Of a stretch of DNA of 64,000 nt, positions 34,450-47,790 are shown one piece after another. Every line of letters starts with the position of its first letter. Position 1 is the stretch's first letter. Location: positions 246,803,919-246,867,918 of the forward strand of contig CM077643.1 of assembly GCA_039707465.1 (NCBI GenBank), read 5' to 3'. The notes below the pieces were generated by a model. It was not told where the DNA came from, made no database searches, and saw nothing but the letters and a program-made list of their open reading frames with translations. Source of the stretch: Rhabdophis nuchalis. Its lineage: Eukaryota; Chordata; Lepidosauria; Squamata; Natricidae. Both the position numbers and the translations under genes were made by a program.

Positions 34450-34830
34450 ACATACAGCTGTAATCTCAGGGAAGATACTGAATATGTTCACAGATAAGCC
34501 AGTCTGCAGATAAGCCAACCTTCAAATTTTTAAACCAAATAATATGAAATATGCCACTCATGGATATGTTGCCTCTCAACATTGTTGCATGTTTTAATTT
34601 TTACAATTAGCTTATCTAGCACATTTTTCATGGCATTTGTGTTAAATATTCAAGGGGTATTTATCTGCTGATAGCTTATTCTTGAGTATATATGGGTACA
34701 TTAAAATAAACTATTGCCATTTATATCCTTGTGAATAATGGCTTATTCTTGAGTATATAGGGGCATATTTAAAAAGTATTACTGTGGATGTGGATAAACC
34801 CATCTACAGATAACTGAAATCTAATATCTT
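34450..34830. repeat. Possible old DNA transposon with 24-bp direct repeat
   Basis: cagataagcc motifs near 34490-34510 and ggataaaccc-atctacagataac near 34790 look like paired ends. The segment cttattcttgagtatat occurs at about 34676 and again at 34740. Family unknown. Confidence 0.35.
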
Positions 34831-36064
34831 GGTTCCATTTTGAAGCCTAAAATTCTCAGCTTAGCTGTAACTATAGACAGTAATTATTTGCCTCCTTTTT
34901 ATGCGAAGAAAGACAAGGAGAATTTGTTGGTCCAGGAGCTGCTGTAGCTCAGGAAACCAAGCACAGCCTGAATTATATTTTTTGTACTTTCCCATTGATC
35001 GGCCTGAAAGAGAACTGATTGGCTGATCATGTTTCACACCTTTTCTAAGCGTTCCACACTCAGACCAAAAACAATGACATGGTGATTTCAAAATGCCTTA
35101 GGAGGAGCGGGTAGTAGGAATGATGTTATGCCCAAAGAATGCTATGTTCTTAATTACTGATGTCTGATTTTAAAAAAAATATTGAAAAGCATTTTGTAAA
35201 ACTCTTCAGCATATAGAAAAATATTTAAAAATAACAAAAACATAATATAAAGAACAAGGAGAAGAATATACTTAGGTAACGGGAAGAGCAAATGGCAGAA
35301 ACTGTTAAGCGCGTAGAATAATGCTGGCTAATATTTCCTTTACAAAGGTATATATCCATTCCTAAACATGGAGAGAAAATTTATCAAATGAAGATTATAA
35401 ATCTGACATAGCGCTTTGGTTTTTTTGATATACCAAATTCCTAGTAAACTTGTATTTCTTTTAAAAAGGTATAATAACAAATATCGGCTATATAATTTAG
35501 AACCACCTTCACATACAGTATTTTAACCATGTTGCTCTTCCTAATTAAAAAAAAATCAATTGTTATGGGGCAAAGCCATACCTTAAATCCTAGAGTTAAC
35601 CATTTGGGTTTCGTACTCATAAATGCCCTCCATCATTTCACTAGGATTCACTAACCTTCTAAAAACATATGTGGGTGTCTGATAAAAGGGAATGACCCTT
35701 TAGTGAATTATCATGCTGTCATCTTACAATTGCAAGAGAATATTTAACATTCTTGGAGGCCCATAAGCCATTGATTTGTTAATATAGGGTATCCAAACAC
35801 TGTTGCAAAATCCCTGCAAATATCTAATATCTTTCATAGCAAGGCTGTTTATAGAAAAATACTGCACAATTAAAATGACCTCACACATTTCATTTCTGGT
35901 CAGGTGTCTTAAATGCTGCTAATATATCTGGATCAAATTATGAAATCAAAAAGTGCTTTAATTGAATTTAGTGCCATTTCACAGTTTGAGACAATCTAAA
36001 TGAATAGATTTGCAGAACTATCAAATTGAAAAGAACCACAAGAATTATCCACAACCTTCTGCAA
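34831..36064. other. AT-rich non-coding
   Basis: No feature could be supported. Confidence 0.5.
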
Positions 36065-36830
36065 CGTGCAGGTAAATCAATTAGATGGTTTTTAGGTGTG
36101 ACTATCCAACTTCATCTTTAAAAGTCCCCATTTTTTTGCCATTTACAAAACCAGATTGCATAGGTTGGATAATCCAGGGGCAGGATCATTGTCCAAATCT
36201 TGACATCAACATTGAGCAAAGACGTTGGGTCATAGCAGGATCTTTACCAGCCTTCAGTATCACTGTTCTTTAAGCCTTATTAAAATAAGTTTGAGGAAAA
36301 ACTTTATTCAAAAAAGCTTAATTATGAATCTACAACAATATTGTAGTGTAAAACATCAACATATCTCTTATGTCCCTGAACTCAATAGCCATCAGGACCA
36401 GGAGCATTTCCTGTTATCATAGATTTTATAATGTCTATAATTTCCCAAAGAGATAAAGGCACTGCTAAATGATGAACTGGGTCATATGTAATCTTTTGAA
36501 AGGCTTTATTGTATAAAAAAATTATTAATTTCTTCCTCAGTAACCCTTGACTCAGAATTATAAAGTCAGGTATGAAAATAATTCAAAATATTTCTGGCTT
36601 ATTAGAACAGGGTCATTGCGTATTTTACCCCGAGGATCTTTCATAGGAGAAATAATATTGCTTTGTTGTAGCTATTTCAAATGAGAAGCCTATTATTCGC
36701 CAGGCCATTCCTCCCCACTATCTCTGTTTTTAGGTGATTCAATTAATATGGTGTATTCAGGGCATGGAGGGAATTAAGATCCTGTTTAGCAGACATAAAA
36801 GCTTTCTATAATTTCAGTACAGGAATTATG
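36065..36830 (-). pseudogene. L1 ORF2 reverse transcriptase fragment
   Basis: The minus strand reads, across stops and frameshifts, IISPMKDPRGKIRNDP, SQKYFELFSYLT, EEEINNFF, then MITGNAPGPDGY and ending with SLLNVDVKIWTMIL. The GNxPGPDG motif and the following LLNVDxKI segment are hallmarks of the L1 reverse transcriptase fingers region. The fragment is old and truncated on both sides. It shows that autonomous L1 has existed in this genome. Confidence 0.75.
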
Positions 36831-37104
36831 CATATGTATTCAAAAACTCCTTCATCTTATTATCCAAATTGTCTTCTTAGTTTTCTATTGCTAAACCCAG
36901 CAAATGGGGGGGGGGGGGGTGTTCAAACTGGATTCTATCCACCTCTAGGATTCCAAAAGGGCTTGAATGGGTTCTGTATTGAGGGAACCCCCCCCCTTCA
37001 AAAAAAACCCCACTATAGTCCCTACCAGCGAGATATTTTCCCCCTTAGTCAGTTGTGGATGGTTTACTCCCTCTTCATCCCCAGCTGTCTGCAAGGAACT
37101 AAAG

Positions 37105-37228
37105 CAAGGATGGAGAACTATGGCCCCTTTACCACCTGTGGACTTTGACTCCCAAAAGTTGAAGCTAGGCAAGAATTCTGGGAGTTGAAGTCCACAGGTC
37201 TTAAAGGGGCCATCATTCCTCATCCCTG
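37105..37228 (+). mobile_element. Foldback MITE
   Basis: Near-palindromic: the left arm (ggcccctttaccacctgtggactt) pairs with the right arm (aagtccacaggtcttaaaggggcc), with ends CAAGGATGGAGAAC and ATTCCTCATCCCTG. Non-coding. Confidence 0.75.
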
Positions 37229-37259
37229 AACGAAGGGGTGGGAGGAAAGAAACTGGTCG

Positions 37260-37915
37260 CCACCGATGTAAAAAAGATGTTGAGACTCTAGAAAGAGTGC
37301 AGAGAAGAGCAACCAAGAGGATTAGAGGACTGGAGGCTAAAGCATATGAAGAACGGTTGCAGGAACTGGGTAGGTCTAGTTTAATGAAAAGCAGGACATG
37401 GGGAGACATGATAGCAGTCTTCCAATATCTCAGGGGTTGCCGCAAAGAAAAGGGAGCCAAATTATTTATTTTTTATTTATTTTATTTTTATTTTTTATTT
37501 GTTGTATTTATATAACCGCACCCTCTCCCCAAAGGGACCCGGGGTGGTGCACAGGAAATTAAAACACACAATATCACAAATATAAATAATTAATACCCAA
37601 TTAAATAAATTATCCCTGTGCTAAAATTTAAAAATGTTAAAACATGTTAAATCACCTGAGGGTAGGACAAGAAGCAATGGGTGTAAACTAATCAAGGAGA
37701 GAAGCAACTTAGTACTGAGGAGAAATTTCCTGACAGAACAATTAATCAGTAGAACAACTTGTCTCCAGAAGTTGTGAATGCTCCAACACTGGAAGTTTTC
37801 AAGGAGATGTTGGATAACATTTGTCTGAAATGGTATAGGGTTTTCTGTCAGGCAGGGGGTTTGAACTAGAAGACCTTCAAGGTCCTTTCCACCTCTGTTA
37901 TTCTATTCTATTCTA
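37260..37915 (+). mobile_element. CR1 LINE 3' fragment, interrupted
   Basis: 37260-37471 encodes ERVQRRATKRIRGLEAKAYEE-type CR1 C-terminus. The reading resumes at about 37656 with acctgagggtaggacaagaa and runs to the 3'UTR and an (ATTCT)n tail at 37899. The gap is filled by a reversed L2 tail. Confidence 0.88.
37472..37655 (-). mobile_element. L2 LINE 3' tail inserted in CR1
   Basis: The plus strand starts with an A/T-rich tail (ttatttattttttattt) and continues ataaccgcaccctctcccc-gacccggggtggtgcac, the reverse complement of the L2 terminal stem, then about 90 bp of L2 3'UTR. No protein-coding part is included. Confidence 0.8.
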
Positions 37916-39404
37916 TTCTTATATACAAACTAAATGGAAACACATCCATCTTTCTTTGGTGCTGCTCTTCAGGGGTGTTTTGATACAGAAAGGGCGGAGC
38001 TAGTCAGCTAATATTCAGAAGCCCTAGCCTCTTTTTTAAAAAGATCAACAGGTTTCATGGCCTGAAAAAGTTAGAAAATCCTTGGATCTGCAATAATACA
38101 ACCACAAATATATACCTTTATGAAATCCCAAGCCACCATTACATTTCAATTTATAGGAGGGGAAGAAACCCACAATCTGCTTTCTGTAATAATGATGTAT
38201 TTAAATACTGTTTTTTTAAATGGATAATTTTTGCTTATATTAATGGAGAGTATTACTCGAATATGATAAACTGTTCCAGTAGTACCTATATTGCATTTAA
38301 CTATCCATTCACTTAAAGATCAAGATACTAAAAACTAATAAATTCAATACAAATCTTACATGGTGTTAAAAAATAGTATATTCTCACTGGGAAGGATTTA
38401 ACTCACTATATATCTACTAAATTAAACTCCAGCATATAGGTTTGTAGTACTTTCTATATACAGGAAATAAATTTAGTTGAAACAGCATTACGACCTAATG
38501 TGATTAAAATCTGAAGCCATAATTATCTGATTCAGGGCTAAATAAAAAGATACTTAGTATAACTATGTAAAACATCTGGATGAACTTTAATATGAACATA
38601 TTAATTGATAAATGTGTTGCAATTATTAAAACATCTACTTAACAGTATTTTAAAATGTATCAGGCGCACATATTTTTTGTTTCACTATAAAGTTTGTATG
38701 CTTATTATTCAGAGTTATCACACCTGTAAGAGAGTTTGAATGTCCTTGCCCATGAATAAGTACATGGCCAGCCTGTCTTCTGTATAAGAATTATTTTTCA
38801 TGAGGAGGAATGTAAGTTTCTTGTAAAATAAACAGCTTCAATTTTCATGGCCCAGTTCAGTATCTGTTTTTTTTCTTAGAAGGTCATTTAAGGCCTTTTA
38901 TGTGTTCTATCATCATTGGCCAAAGTCATCATAAACAAACAAAACATACCAAACAAAACATACTGACAGATCAACATTTTCATAGGTTAAAGGGAAAAAA
39001 CAAATTTGCTAATTGAGCCAAACTTTTTGAAGAACTAATAAAATATATCCGAGTGCTAAAATAAAAACTACAATGAATAAAAATAAAAATAAGAATGGAG
39101 GAATGGAGGAATTAAACAAGAGAAAAGCACAAGGCCAAAAAAGGAACTAACTGAGAAAAAAAGACAGCTATTGGGTTTTCTAGATGAGACAATTAACTCA
39201 TAGTATAGTAACACCACCCATCTCTCTAAAGACAGAAAATCAATAGACTGTATATAATGTAATAATACATATAATATTTATACTTCTTTATTTCAGATGA
39301 CAACAAAGTTATTGCAGCCTCTAAATCAAAAAGCTTCTTCACACTAGAATACAGGGATAAACAAAAATAATAATTAGAAACTGAAATTTGTTAAATCTTA
39401 TTCT
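37916..39404. other. AT-rich non-coding
   Basis: No feature could be supported. Confidence 0.5.
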
Positions 39405-39650
39405 ATTTATGAGAACCAATTTGGTGCATTTCTAGCATCAGGCTAGAAATCAGGAGATGGTGATTTCTAGTCCCACCTCAGTTCTGGTTCTGGTCCCACC
39501 TCAGATACAAAGCCAAGTGGACCTTGGGCCAGTCACTTTATTTCACCCAAGGAAGAAGACAATGGCAAACCAATAAAAAAAAATCTTGCCAAGAACATTA
39601 CAGGTAGTCTCTTAGAATTGGATACAATTGAACAGAAGAAGAAATCTATA
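39405..39650 (+). mobile_element. tRNA-derived SINE, second family
   Basis: Begins gagaaccaatttggtgcatt (A-box-like), contains ttctagtcccacctcag twice (an internal duplication near 39457-39504), ccttgggccagtcac, and gaagacaatggcaaaccaat. It corresponds to the copy at 21088-21292 in opposite orientation. Confidence 0.7.
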
Positions 39651-40975
39651 AGATTTTCTTTACTTGCGTCCAAGCTTTACTGAATATTTCTACTTCTGAA
39701 GAATTTGTAGAGATGTGCACAAATAGTTCTTCTTTTTTTGCATTTTATTTCACAGATCTCACTTGTAGAATATGTCCCTATAACTCCTCCATACTATACC
39801 TATGATGCAGCTCTCAGCAATCTCAAGAAAGGACTGAGATTTTGTCTAGTATGAAAATAAATAGCCTCATGGTTAAGCTTATATTGCACTTGCAGGACAG
39901 ATATTCCACACAATATTATCCGTTAAGACTGCTGTGAATAATGTTATACTGAATATTCTGAAATTGGACTATAAGCCCTGTAAAGAGGACCCTGCATTCT
40001 GCAGGTCTTTCTGGATTTTCAAAATCTGTGGCATGTTATTGCTCTGAATTTTCAAGATAAGCATTTTTTGTTACCAAAGCTATTAAATCCATATTTTCCA
40101 ATCTAAAGTATCAAGCCTTGGTTTCTACTCAAAAAATGTCTTAGCATTGGTCTCACATCAGACGCTAAAGTTTTATCTGCATAAATCCAGTGCTAGCATA
40201 CTCAAAGTGCATAAATCTTAGAAAAGACTCTTTAAACTGGAAAGCGACTCCACCTAATTTTCTTTTTCACTTGGCCCTGCAGCTTCTTCAGTCCTCTCAG
40301 GAGTCTGCTCTCTTCTTCTCAACTTCATTTTTTTGCCATGTCATTAAACTTCAGCGGCATAAGCATCAGATGAGCACACTTGAATGAAGCATGATGCCTC
40401 CTACTATCTAGCTGACTAGAGGAACTGAATAAGAGAGATAAAATATGACGAAGAGGCTCTGCAGCATACTAATCTCTATGCCAACATATCAAAAGGAACA
40501 GCTCTTAGGGACCACTAAATGCTATCTAGTTAACATGGGTTTTGTATACAGTGTGAGCTTATTCACATTGGACCTCCTGTCCCTCTAGATCACCAACCTC
40601 AGATGTTGTAACTGTCTAACTTTTGTAGTCAAAGGCTTTGTTAGACCTGAAAGTTCTCATAAACAAAGAGTTTTATGATGCACCTTTAGCTTCCCAGAGG
40701 CATTGTTCCACCACTCTTTGCCTGGGGTGACTGCGCAGTCTCCCTTGACTATCAACTAAGGAGCCACCAGCTTACCTGTTAGAGCACTGGGCCAATTTAG
40801 CGGGAAGCTTACAAAATCACTTTTCCTGGAAATGGGTATCTTCAGCAACTTTGTGAAGTCTTCTTCTTTCTTTCTGGGGGCTAAGGGAATAATATCCGAG
40901 ACACCAAGCTGTCAGTGTGGGAATGCAATTGTCTCTGGACATCTCCTGTTCAAGAACAAGACCATTCAGACTAGG
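39651..40975. other. Non-coding, nothing recognised
   Basis: No feature could be supported. Confidence 0.5.
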
Positions 40976-41207
40976 CAGGCATTACTGCTGGTTTGCTTGT
41001 GGGAGCGCTGCGTGCGCATGCACAATACAATTAAAAAAATTGTTCTGCACATGTGCAGAAGCAAAAACTAAGATGGTGGTGCCATAGGAGAACCGGTTCG
41101 GGGCTGTGGCAGGCCTGGGTTGCTGCCGGTTCCAGCAACCCAGGCCGCCAAGCCACTACAGATTCAGGCGAACCTGTCTGAACCGGTGGGAATCCACCAC
41201 CGGTTCG
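40976..41207 (+). mobile_element. hAT MITE, 5'-truncated
   Basis: ggcattactgctggtttgc to accggtgggaatccaccacc matches the interior and right end of the 7642-7949 element. Confidence 0.65.
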
Positions 41208-42377
41208 GACACAACCTCTGGCATTTTACAAGGATCCATTACCCAGCTGTACAACAATGCAGGCTATCTCTGAGACCAGAACTCTACTAAATGAAATGTT
41301 TCAATCACTACATGTTACAATCATCTCTGGGTATAGGTATACGTTTAATTCACTAGAATTAATTATTTCCTGTGCAGAATTTAAATTAAAATACCCACAT
41401 CTAGGAGAACAGGTACATACATGTAATGTGCTACAACTACTGTCTCAGGCAGACTTGGGTTGCTGTTTTGTAAGCTAAAGGAATAAAGCTCCATTCTATG
41501 GAGTGAATTGTGAAGATCAGCTCACTGCAATATGATATCATAGAAGGTGAAAAATGGGTGGAAACAGCTGGCATACCTCTAGAGAGGACTAAGGTAAGAC
41601 ATGTATGATGAAAACAAATCATCTTATAGCTATTCTTTGGCAAGGTTATAACATGATTTCCTTAACCTTAATTAAAACAAGAGATACCCAAGCTCCACAA
41701 TAGGAAAAAGTGGACTAGTTACAGAACAAAATAAATAGGATTCTTAATGAACCCTAGGTTCAGTTCAGTTGTTGTTTTTCCCCCCCGTTGCATAATTCAT
41801 CCCTTCTTCATCTTTCCATCCCATTTTATTAGTCCCACATTAGGAATAGTGAAAAGGGATGGACTCTGTTCGTACATCCTGCTAAGCAATTGTTTGTTTA
41901 ATACAACAAACAAAAGCAAATTATAGCTTAGTATAATGCATGAACGGGGCCATTATGTTCATCCATGGGGAACAAGAGAACAGTTTCTCCATGGTGATAC
42001 GCATTTTTTTTCCACACATATTCTGCTATTAGATTAATTTACCCTTCTGGCAATAATGATATAATCTAAATTTAGTTCTGAGCTCAGCCCTTCTGTGAGA
42101 TCTTAAAGGCATCCTAACTTATTGCATTTGGAGGTTAATCATAAGCTAATTAAAATGGCTAGCAAGTTCAGACTTTTGAACCAAAAGACTAAGTCTAAAT
42201 ATAAAAAAATACAGATCCGATTCTTCATTAGGATAGTGTTGAATCAGGTGGTTGGTCTCATAACCAAGCAGTGAATCCTCTCTTACAATGAAAATCAAGT
42301 GAGCTTCTAAAAAGGGATTCTTTTGTTGTTGTTCTTCTGTATTCTGAGCAAAAACCTTAAAATGTTCTCCAAATACG
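41208..42377. other. Non-coding, nothing recognised
   Basis: No feature could be supported. Confidence 0.5.
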
Positions 42378-42812
42378 CACACAGGTAGCCCTCGCTTACC
42401 AACAGCCCCGTTTAGGGATTGTTCACAATTATGATGCCGCTGTAAAAGTAATTTTATCATCAGTTCCTGCACCTGCAATCTTCTCAGTGGCTCTGCAGTC
42501 GCAGGATCAATATACTTGGGCACTTTGCAATTGGTGGGCATTTACAATTGTCGCAGTGTTTCATATCACACAATCAGCATTTACGGTCTTCACAACCAGC
42601 TTGCTATGAGTAGTCAATAGAGAAATCCACAGTAAAACTGGAAGTCGACAAAAGGCGATGTCTTGCTTTTAACAACTGTGGTGGCTTGCTTAATGAGACT
42701 GAATGGGAACTGAGATCATCAATAGGTTGTGGTCAGATGTTTTGCTTAGTGATCACAGTGCTTAGCCACAAATTGCTAATCCCAATTGTGGTCGCTAAGC
42801 ATGAACTACTTG
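42378..42812 (+). mobile_element. Degraded MITE related to the AGGTAGTCCTCGACTTAC family
   Basis: Starts cacaggtagccctcgcttac and ends near gtggtcgctaagcatgaact. The middle repeats motifs such as gcttagtgatcac and gcttgcttaatga. More diverged than the copies at 12, 55 and 59 kb. Confidence 0.55.
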
Positions 42813-42877
42813 AACAAAGCAGGACTATTTCTCCTTTGTTGCTTTTTAAAAAACTTTCACAGCACATCGAATATGGT

Positions 42878-43044
42878 CAGTGGTGAGATTCAAAAATATT
42901 TGCTACTGGTTCTGCAGGTGTGGCTTGGTGGGCTTGGCTAGGCTTGATGGGCATGGATTGGTGGGTGTGGCAGGGAAAGAATACTGCAAAATCCCCATTC
43001 CCTCCCAAAGAAAACTGGTCAGAACCTGCTGAATACCACCTCTG
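42878..43044 (+). mobile_element. hAT MITE with perfect target duplications
   Basis: 167 bp, CAGTGGTGAGATTC to GAATACCACCTCTG, between AATATGGT duplications at 42870-42877 and 43045-43052. Confidence 0.9.
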
Positions 43045-43052
43045 AATATGGT

Positions 43053-46000
43053 GTACATTTGAAAAATGATCACTCATTTGCATACAAGCTCATTCCAAAA
43101 ATCAATTAGTGGACTGGCTTATTTGCCCAGGCCTGCAGCTTTTTATTTTATAAAGATTTCATGAGATGTTGAAGAAAACTGGATAGTGAGCTAATATAGG
43201 GGAATCCTTTGATATGTGAAGTGTGTTGACTGCACTACACAGGAAGAGCAGCATTGATTTATATTTATTTTACACCATTGGCTTTTGCTGTCTGTTGTTC
43301 AGCGTTTCTATTTAGTGTTTTCAACAACGTCATATTTTCTTTATGGTTGAAGGGCAGCATAATGAGGCAGAATCTGCAAGTCTTGGAAAATCTCCCCTTA
43401 CTGTGGCCACTAAACCACCACTCCTGCCTGTCCTGGGAAAAATGAAAAAACAGGAATTTATATCCCAACAGAGAGACAAGACAAAAGGTATAGGGGAGTT
43501 TGTTTGGTCTCCCCCCCCCCCCCCAGACTGTTGCTAGCAAAAGTGAGAAAGTGAAACACTATTATTCATAAACAGAGCTGAAAAGGACAGGTAATCAGTG
43601 GCTCTCCAGAAGCTGCTGTGCTACAAAAATTAGCATATTAAAGAGGTATCCCTGAAATATGTAGTATTGCCAAAGCTTCCTCAGGACTGGGAACTTTAAA
43701 AATGCATTCATTGGAAGACTCCAAAACCAGGGACATGCCCGTTCACATGACATTTGAAATAGGTTCTTCCCACTCTTTCCCCCATATTTAGACCAAGATC
43801 TATAGCCTTTAATGAAGAGGCCTTCACGGTGGACAATTACCAAACACAGTTTTAGAATTGTTAAATTCATTTAAAAATGTAATTGGGAAGGGAACTTTGT
43901 GGGACAAAGTTTTCCATGAGTTAACTTCAAGATTACTGCTTTCAACAATTAAGTGTCTTGGTTTACATTTTTTTTAATTGTTTAAGCTGTAGGTCAAATG
44001 TTCAGTTAAAATAAGCCCATGGAAATTTGCCTTTTGTTGTACAGAGACTTATCTTTTCTCCCATTGTATTATTTCAGAGTTTTCTGTTTAAGTAATAAAG
44101 CTTCTAATCTTCTTTGCAGCAATATCTACAGGCAGAGGAACAATTGTGGAAAGACTCAGCATTAATAGATCAGCAGCTTAGGGCAAACCAGCCATTCATC
44201 AAATAGAAATAACAACGCTGATTGGATATATAATTCCAATTTCAACACCTCCAATTTTATTTTAAATAACAACAGCAGAATTACTTATTATTGTGCATTT
44301 GACATCTTTGGGCTTAACATCATTGTCCAATCATTACATAAAGTTAGAGCAATCAAATACCATCCTAAGATTTTGTAAGTTATGCATAATTACACATGCA
44401 CTTTAAGCTTCTTGAAAAAAAATGAAAGTTATGTGTGATCTCTCTGCAGAAAATTTAGTTGCACTTAACCTAGACTGACTGAAATCAACAGGGCCCGAGC
44501 TAGTAAGCTTAAGCCCTATTTGTTTCAGTGGAGCTGTTTAATTTATGGCTAATTCTAGATCCACCCACTGCTTCTATCTCGCTTTATATGAAATTTAATC
44601 AATCAGTGGTGATTTTGTGGTGATTTTATGGTGCTTTTATTAAATAGTAAGATTCTTCTAAAGAAGGTTGGTAATTTATAAAAGTTAGAATAACCCAAAC
44701 ATATTACAGTAGCCAAATTGATTGGGAATTCTGGGAAAGGTAACCCAAACATGCTAAGTATGAGAAACCTGTGCTATAAAAATTAAAGCAGAAAGAATTG
44801 CAGGATAATTCCACATGTAGAATTAAGAATTTCCTTCTGTTTTCATGACACATTTAGCCTTAGTATTACTATCTGGCACATAAAGACAAGCTGCACAATT
44901 CTTCCTTTGAAATGAATCAAAACGTGTGTGTGTTTGTGTTTATTACATCCATATCCATCCTTTTTACTATAAATCAGGATAAGGAACCACAAAATAATGT
45001 TTCAATGTTTACAAATCAAAACATCAAGATGCACATCAACAAGGCAATTTCTACCATGAAAAAAGTTAATCCAGCAACAAATGTGTCAGTTTCAGCAGAA
45101 AGGTGGAAAATCTACTTGCTCTGGAACTCTTGAAAAATTAGGGTTACAATAAGCAAGTATGGGTGCCATTCTTGCATTTAAAAAAAAACAAGAGGAGAGA
45201 AAAAACTGTCTAAAAGGGAGGGGGAAGAAGGGAAGGGAAGGAAAAGAATGGAATGGAATGGAAAGTTGTGCAAGACACTGTTGATGATTTATAAATTTTC
45301 CATTCAGGCTAATTGAAGGAAATTGTATGCTTGACAAAAAATACAAAAGCAATATGAATTTAGCCTTAATCAAATTCCAGGATGGCAGCACTGAAATAGC
45401 TAAAAATATATTAATTATTCACTGCTGGGAATGCACGATGTCTCATACAGCAGTACTTCCCTGAGAAAGGAGCCTGTATCCTCATGTAACAGAACAGTAA
45501 AAACTGCCTGCTTGTTGTGTTATACACTAACCACCTGAACAAACTCATCCTGGTACATTTATTAAAGCAACAAAACAACCTTTTATTCAAGTTTCAGTGG
45601 CAACATATGTCTAAAGCAGCTCGCATATGCAAATAATACCATGAAAGTAAGCATTCTGCATAATTTCCCATTGCAAGAACTGTCAAATATTTTCACAGTT
45701 ATTTTGCACAGAAAGATGTTCTTTTTTGCTTGCTCCCATTTATGAAAATTAATGCAAGGTCTCCACCTGCTGGCTCTGTGTACATCTCACCAGCATCCAA
45801 ATGAGGTTACTTTTTTTAAAACATGCATTGTATCTCATGACATCCATCCCCAAATAGAGAAAATTTAGTTATCAAGCCAAAGCACATCCACCCTGTACAG
45901 ATTTATTGTGTACAGCAAACGTCCACAATTAGCTGTAGCACTTGGTACATACTATAAGATGCCAATTGGACTTGGAGGTCTATGTTCTTAACAAAGCGTA

Positions 46001-46074
46001 GCAAAAGATACTCATTAGCAGTAGTATGAGCTTCGTGATTTAGGAAGGCATTTCCTAACATGTTATTCTGTATT
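43053..46074. other. AT-rich non-coding
   Basis: Three kilobases with only short homopolymers (C-run at 43510-43524). No gene, RNA or transposon boundary was seen. Confidence 0.5.
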
Positions 46075-46604
46075 TACCGTATTTTTCAGAGTATAAGATG
46101 CGCCTTTTTTCCTCTAAAGAGGCTGAAAAACTGGGTGTGTCTTATACATCGAATACAGCATTTTTTGCCTCCCGAAAACCCACCCCCTTCACCAAACTGA
46201 CTGTGCCTAGCCTTATGGAGGCTTCCAGAGAGCTCCTGGGGGCTGGGGAGGGCAGAAATGAGCCTAAATCAGGCCGTTTTTGCCCCCCCCCAGCCCCCCG
46301 CAGCACTCTATAAGCATCCATAGGGCTATGCATGCAATTTATTTTCATGATAAATGGGCTGGTTGTTTGCTCATTTTCCACCCCCACCCCCAGAAGCACT
46401 CTGCAAGCAAGGCATGCTTTTTATTTGAAGAAAAATGGAACCGTTTTCGTAGAGAAAGAGCAGTTTTGGGAAGGTTTGCAGAGTGGAAAAACACTTTCGG
46501 AAAGCTCTTTTGGAAGGCTCTTTAACTGTTTCTGTGCCAGGAGAAGCAAAGTCTTAAGGTTTGTCAGCGATTTCCTTCTCCAGGACATGGATAAATCCAC
46601 CTGG

Positions 46605-47790
46605 AAACATCTACCTACCTACCTACTCTCCCCCCCCCCATCTCTCTCTCTCTCTACCTACTGTATTTCTCTCTCTCTCTCTCTCTCTCTCTATTTCTCT
46701 CTATCCTTCTACCTACCTACCCCCACATACACACTCTCTCTCCCTACCTACCTACTGGATTTCTCTTATCTCTCTCTATTTCTCTCTCTCTATTCCTTTA
46801 TCTACCTACTTAGGCTTGGCCTAATTCGCACAACTAAGTTGAAGACTGAACGCTAAATTGTTTTATATTGGATTTTAATGGGCAAAGTTTTAAGGGATTT
46901 TAGCACAGAGAAAAGTGTATTTAATTGGTTTTTAGCATTTATTTATTACGATGTTTTATATTTTTTAACTTCCTGTGCACCGCCCCTAGTCCCCTTGGGG
47001 AGAGAGGCACGGTTTTATAAATCAAATAAATCAAATAAATCAAATAAATCAAATAAATAAATAAATAAATAAATACCCTCTTTTCCTACCTATCTACTGT
47101 ATTTCTCTCTCTCTCTTCTCTCTCTCTCTATTCCTTTATCTACCTACCTACCTACCTACACACACTCTCCCCCTACCTACCTACTGTATTTCTCTTTCTT
47201 TCTCTCTATCCATCTACCTACCTATCTACATACACTCTCTCCCTACACACCTACTGTATTTCTCTCTCTTCCTTTATCTACCTACCTACCTACTGTATTT
47301 CTCTTATCTCTCTCTCTATTCCTTTATCTACCTACCTACTCTCTTTCCCTATCTACTGTATTTCCCTCTCTATTCCTTTATCTGCCTGCCTACCTACCTA
47401 CCTACCTACCTACCTACCTACCTACACTCTCTCCCTACCTACTGTATTTCTCTCTATCTCTCTCTCCCTTTACCTACCTACCTACACACACTCTCCCTAC
47501 CTACTGTATTTCTCTCTCTCTATTCCTTTATCTACCTACCTACACACACACTCTCTCTCTCCCTACCTACCTACTGTATTTCTCTCTCCCCTTTACCTAC
47601 CTACACACCTACCTACACACTCTCTACCTACACACTCTCTCCCTACCTACTGTATTCCTCTTTCTCTTTCTATCCCTTTATCTACCTACCTACCTACTTA
47701 CCTATCTAGTCTCTCTACCTACCTACCTACCTACTGTATTTGTCTTTCTTTCTGTCCCTCTCTATCCCTCTATCTACCTACCTTTTTTTG
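46605..47790 (+). repeat. CTAC/CTCT minisatellite, degenerate higher-order units
   Basis: Irregular units of roughly 60-110 bp, each with ctacctacctactgtatttctctctctc, then attcctttatctacctacct. Within units (CTAC)n and (CT)n tracts vary in length. The L2 tail at 46808-47078 interrupts it. The serine/leucine/tyrosine-rich frames here are artefacts. Confidence 0.85.
46808..47078 (+). mobile_element. L2 LINE 3' tail
   Basis: Residual last codons (cttaggcttggcctaa), then the 3'UTR, the terminal stem gcaccgcccctagtcccc-gagaggcacggttttataa, and an expanded (AAATCAAAT)n then (AAAT)n tail. Confidence 0.85.

Noticed and set aside
46332..46856. 174-codon frame rich in Ser, Leu and Tyr
   Set aside because: Crosses the transposon interior and the CTAC/CTCT minisatellite; no domain.
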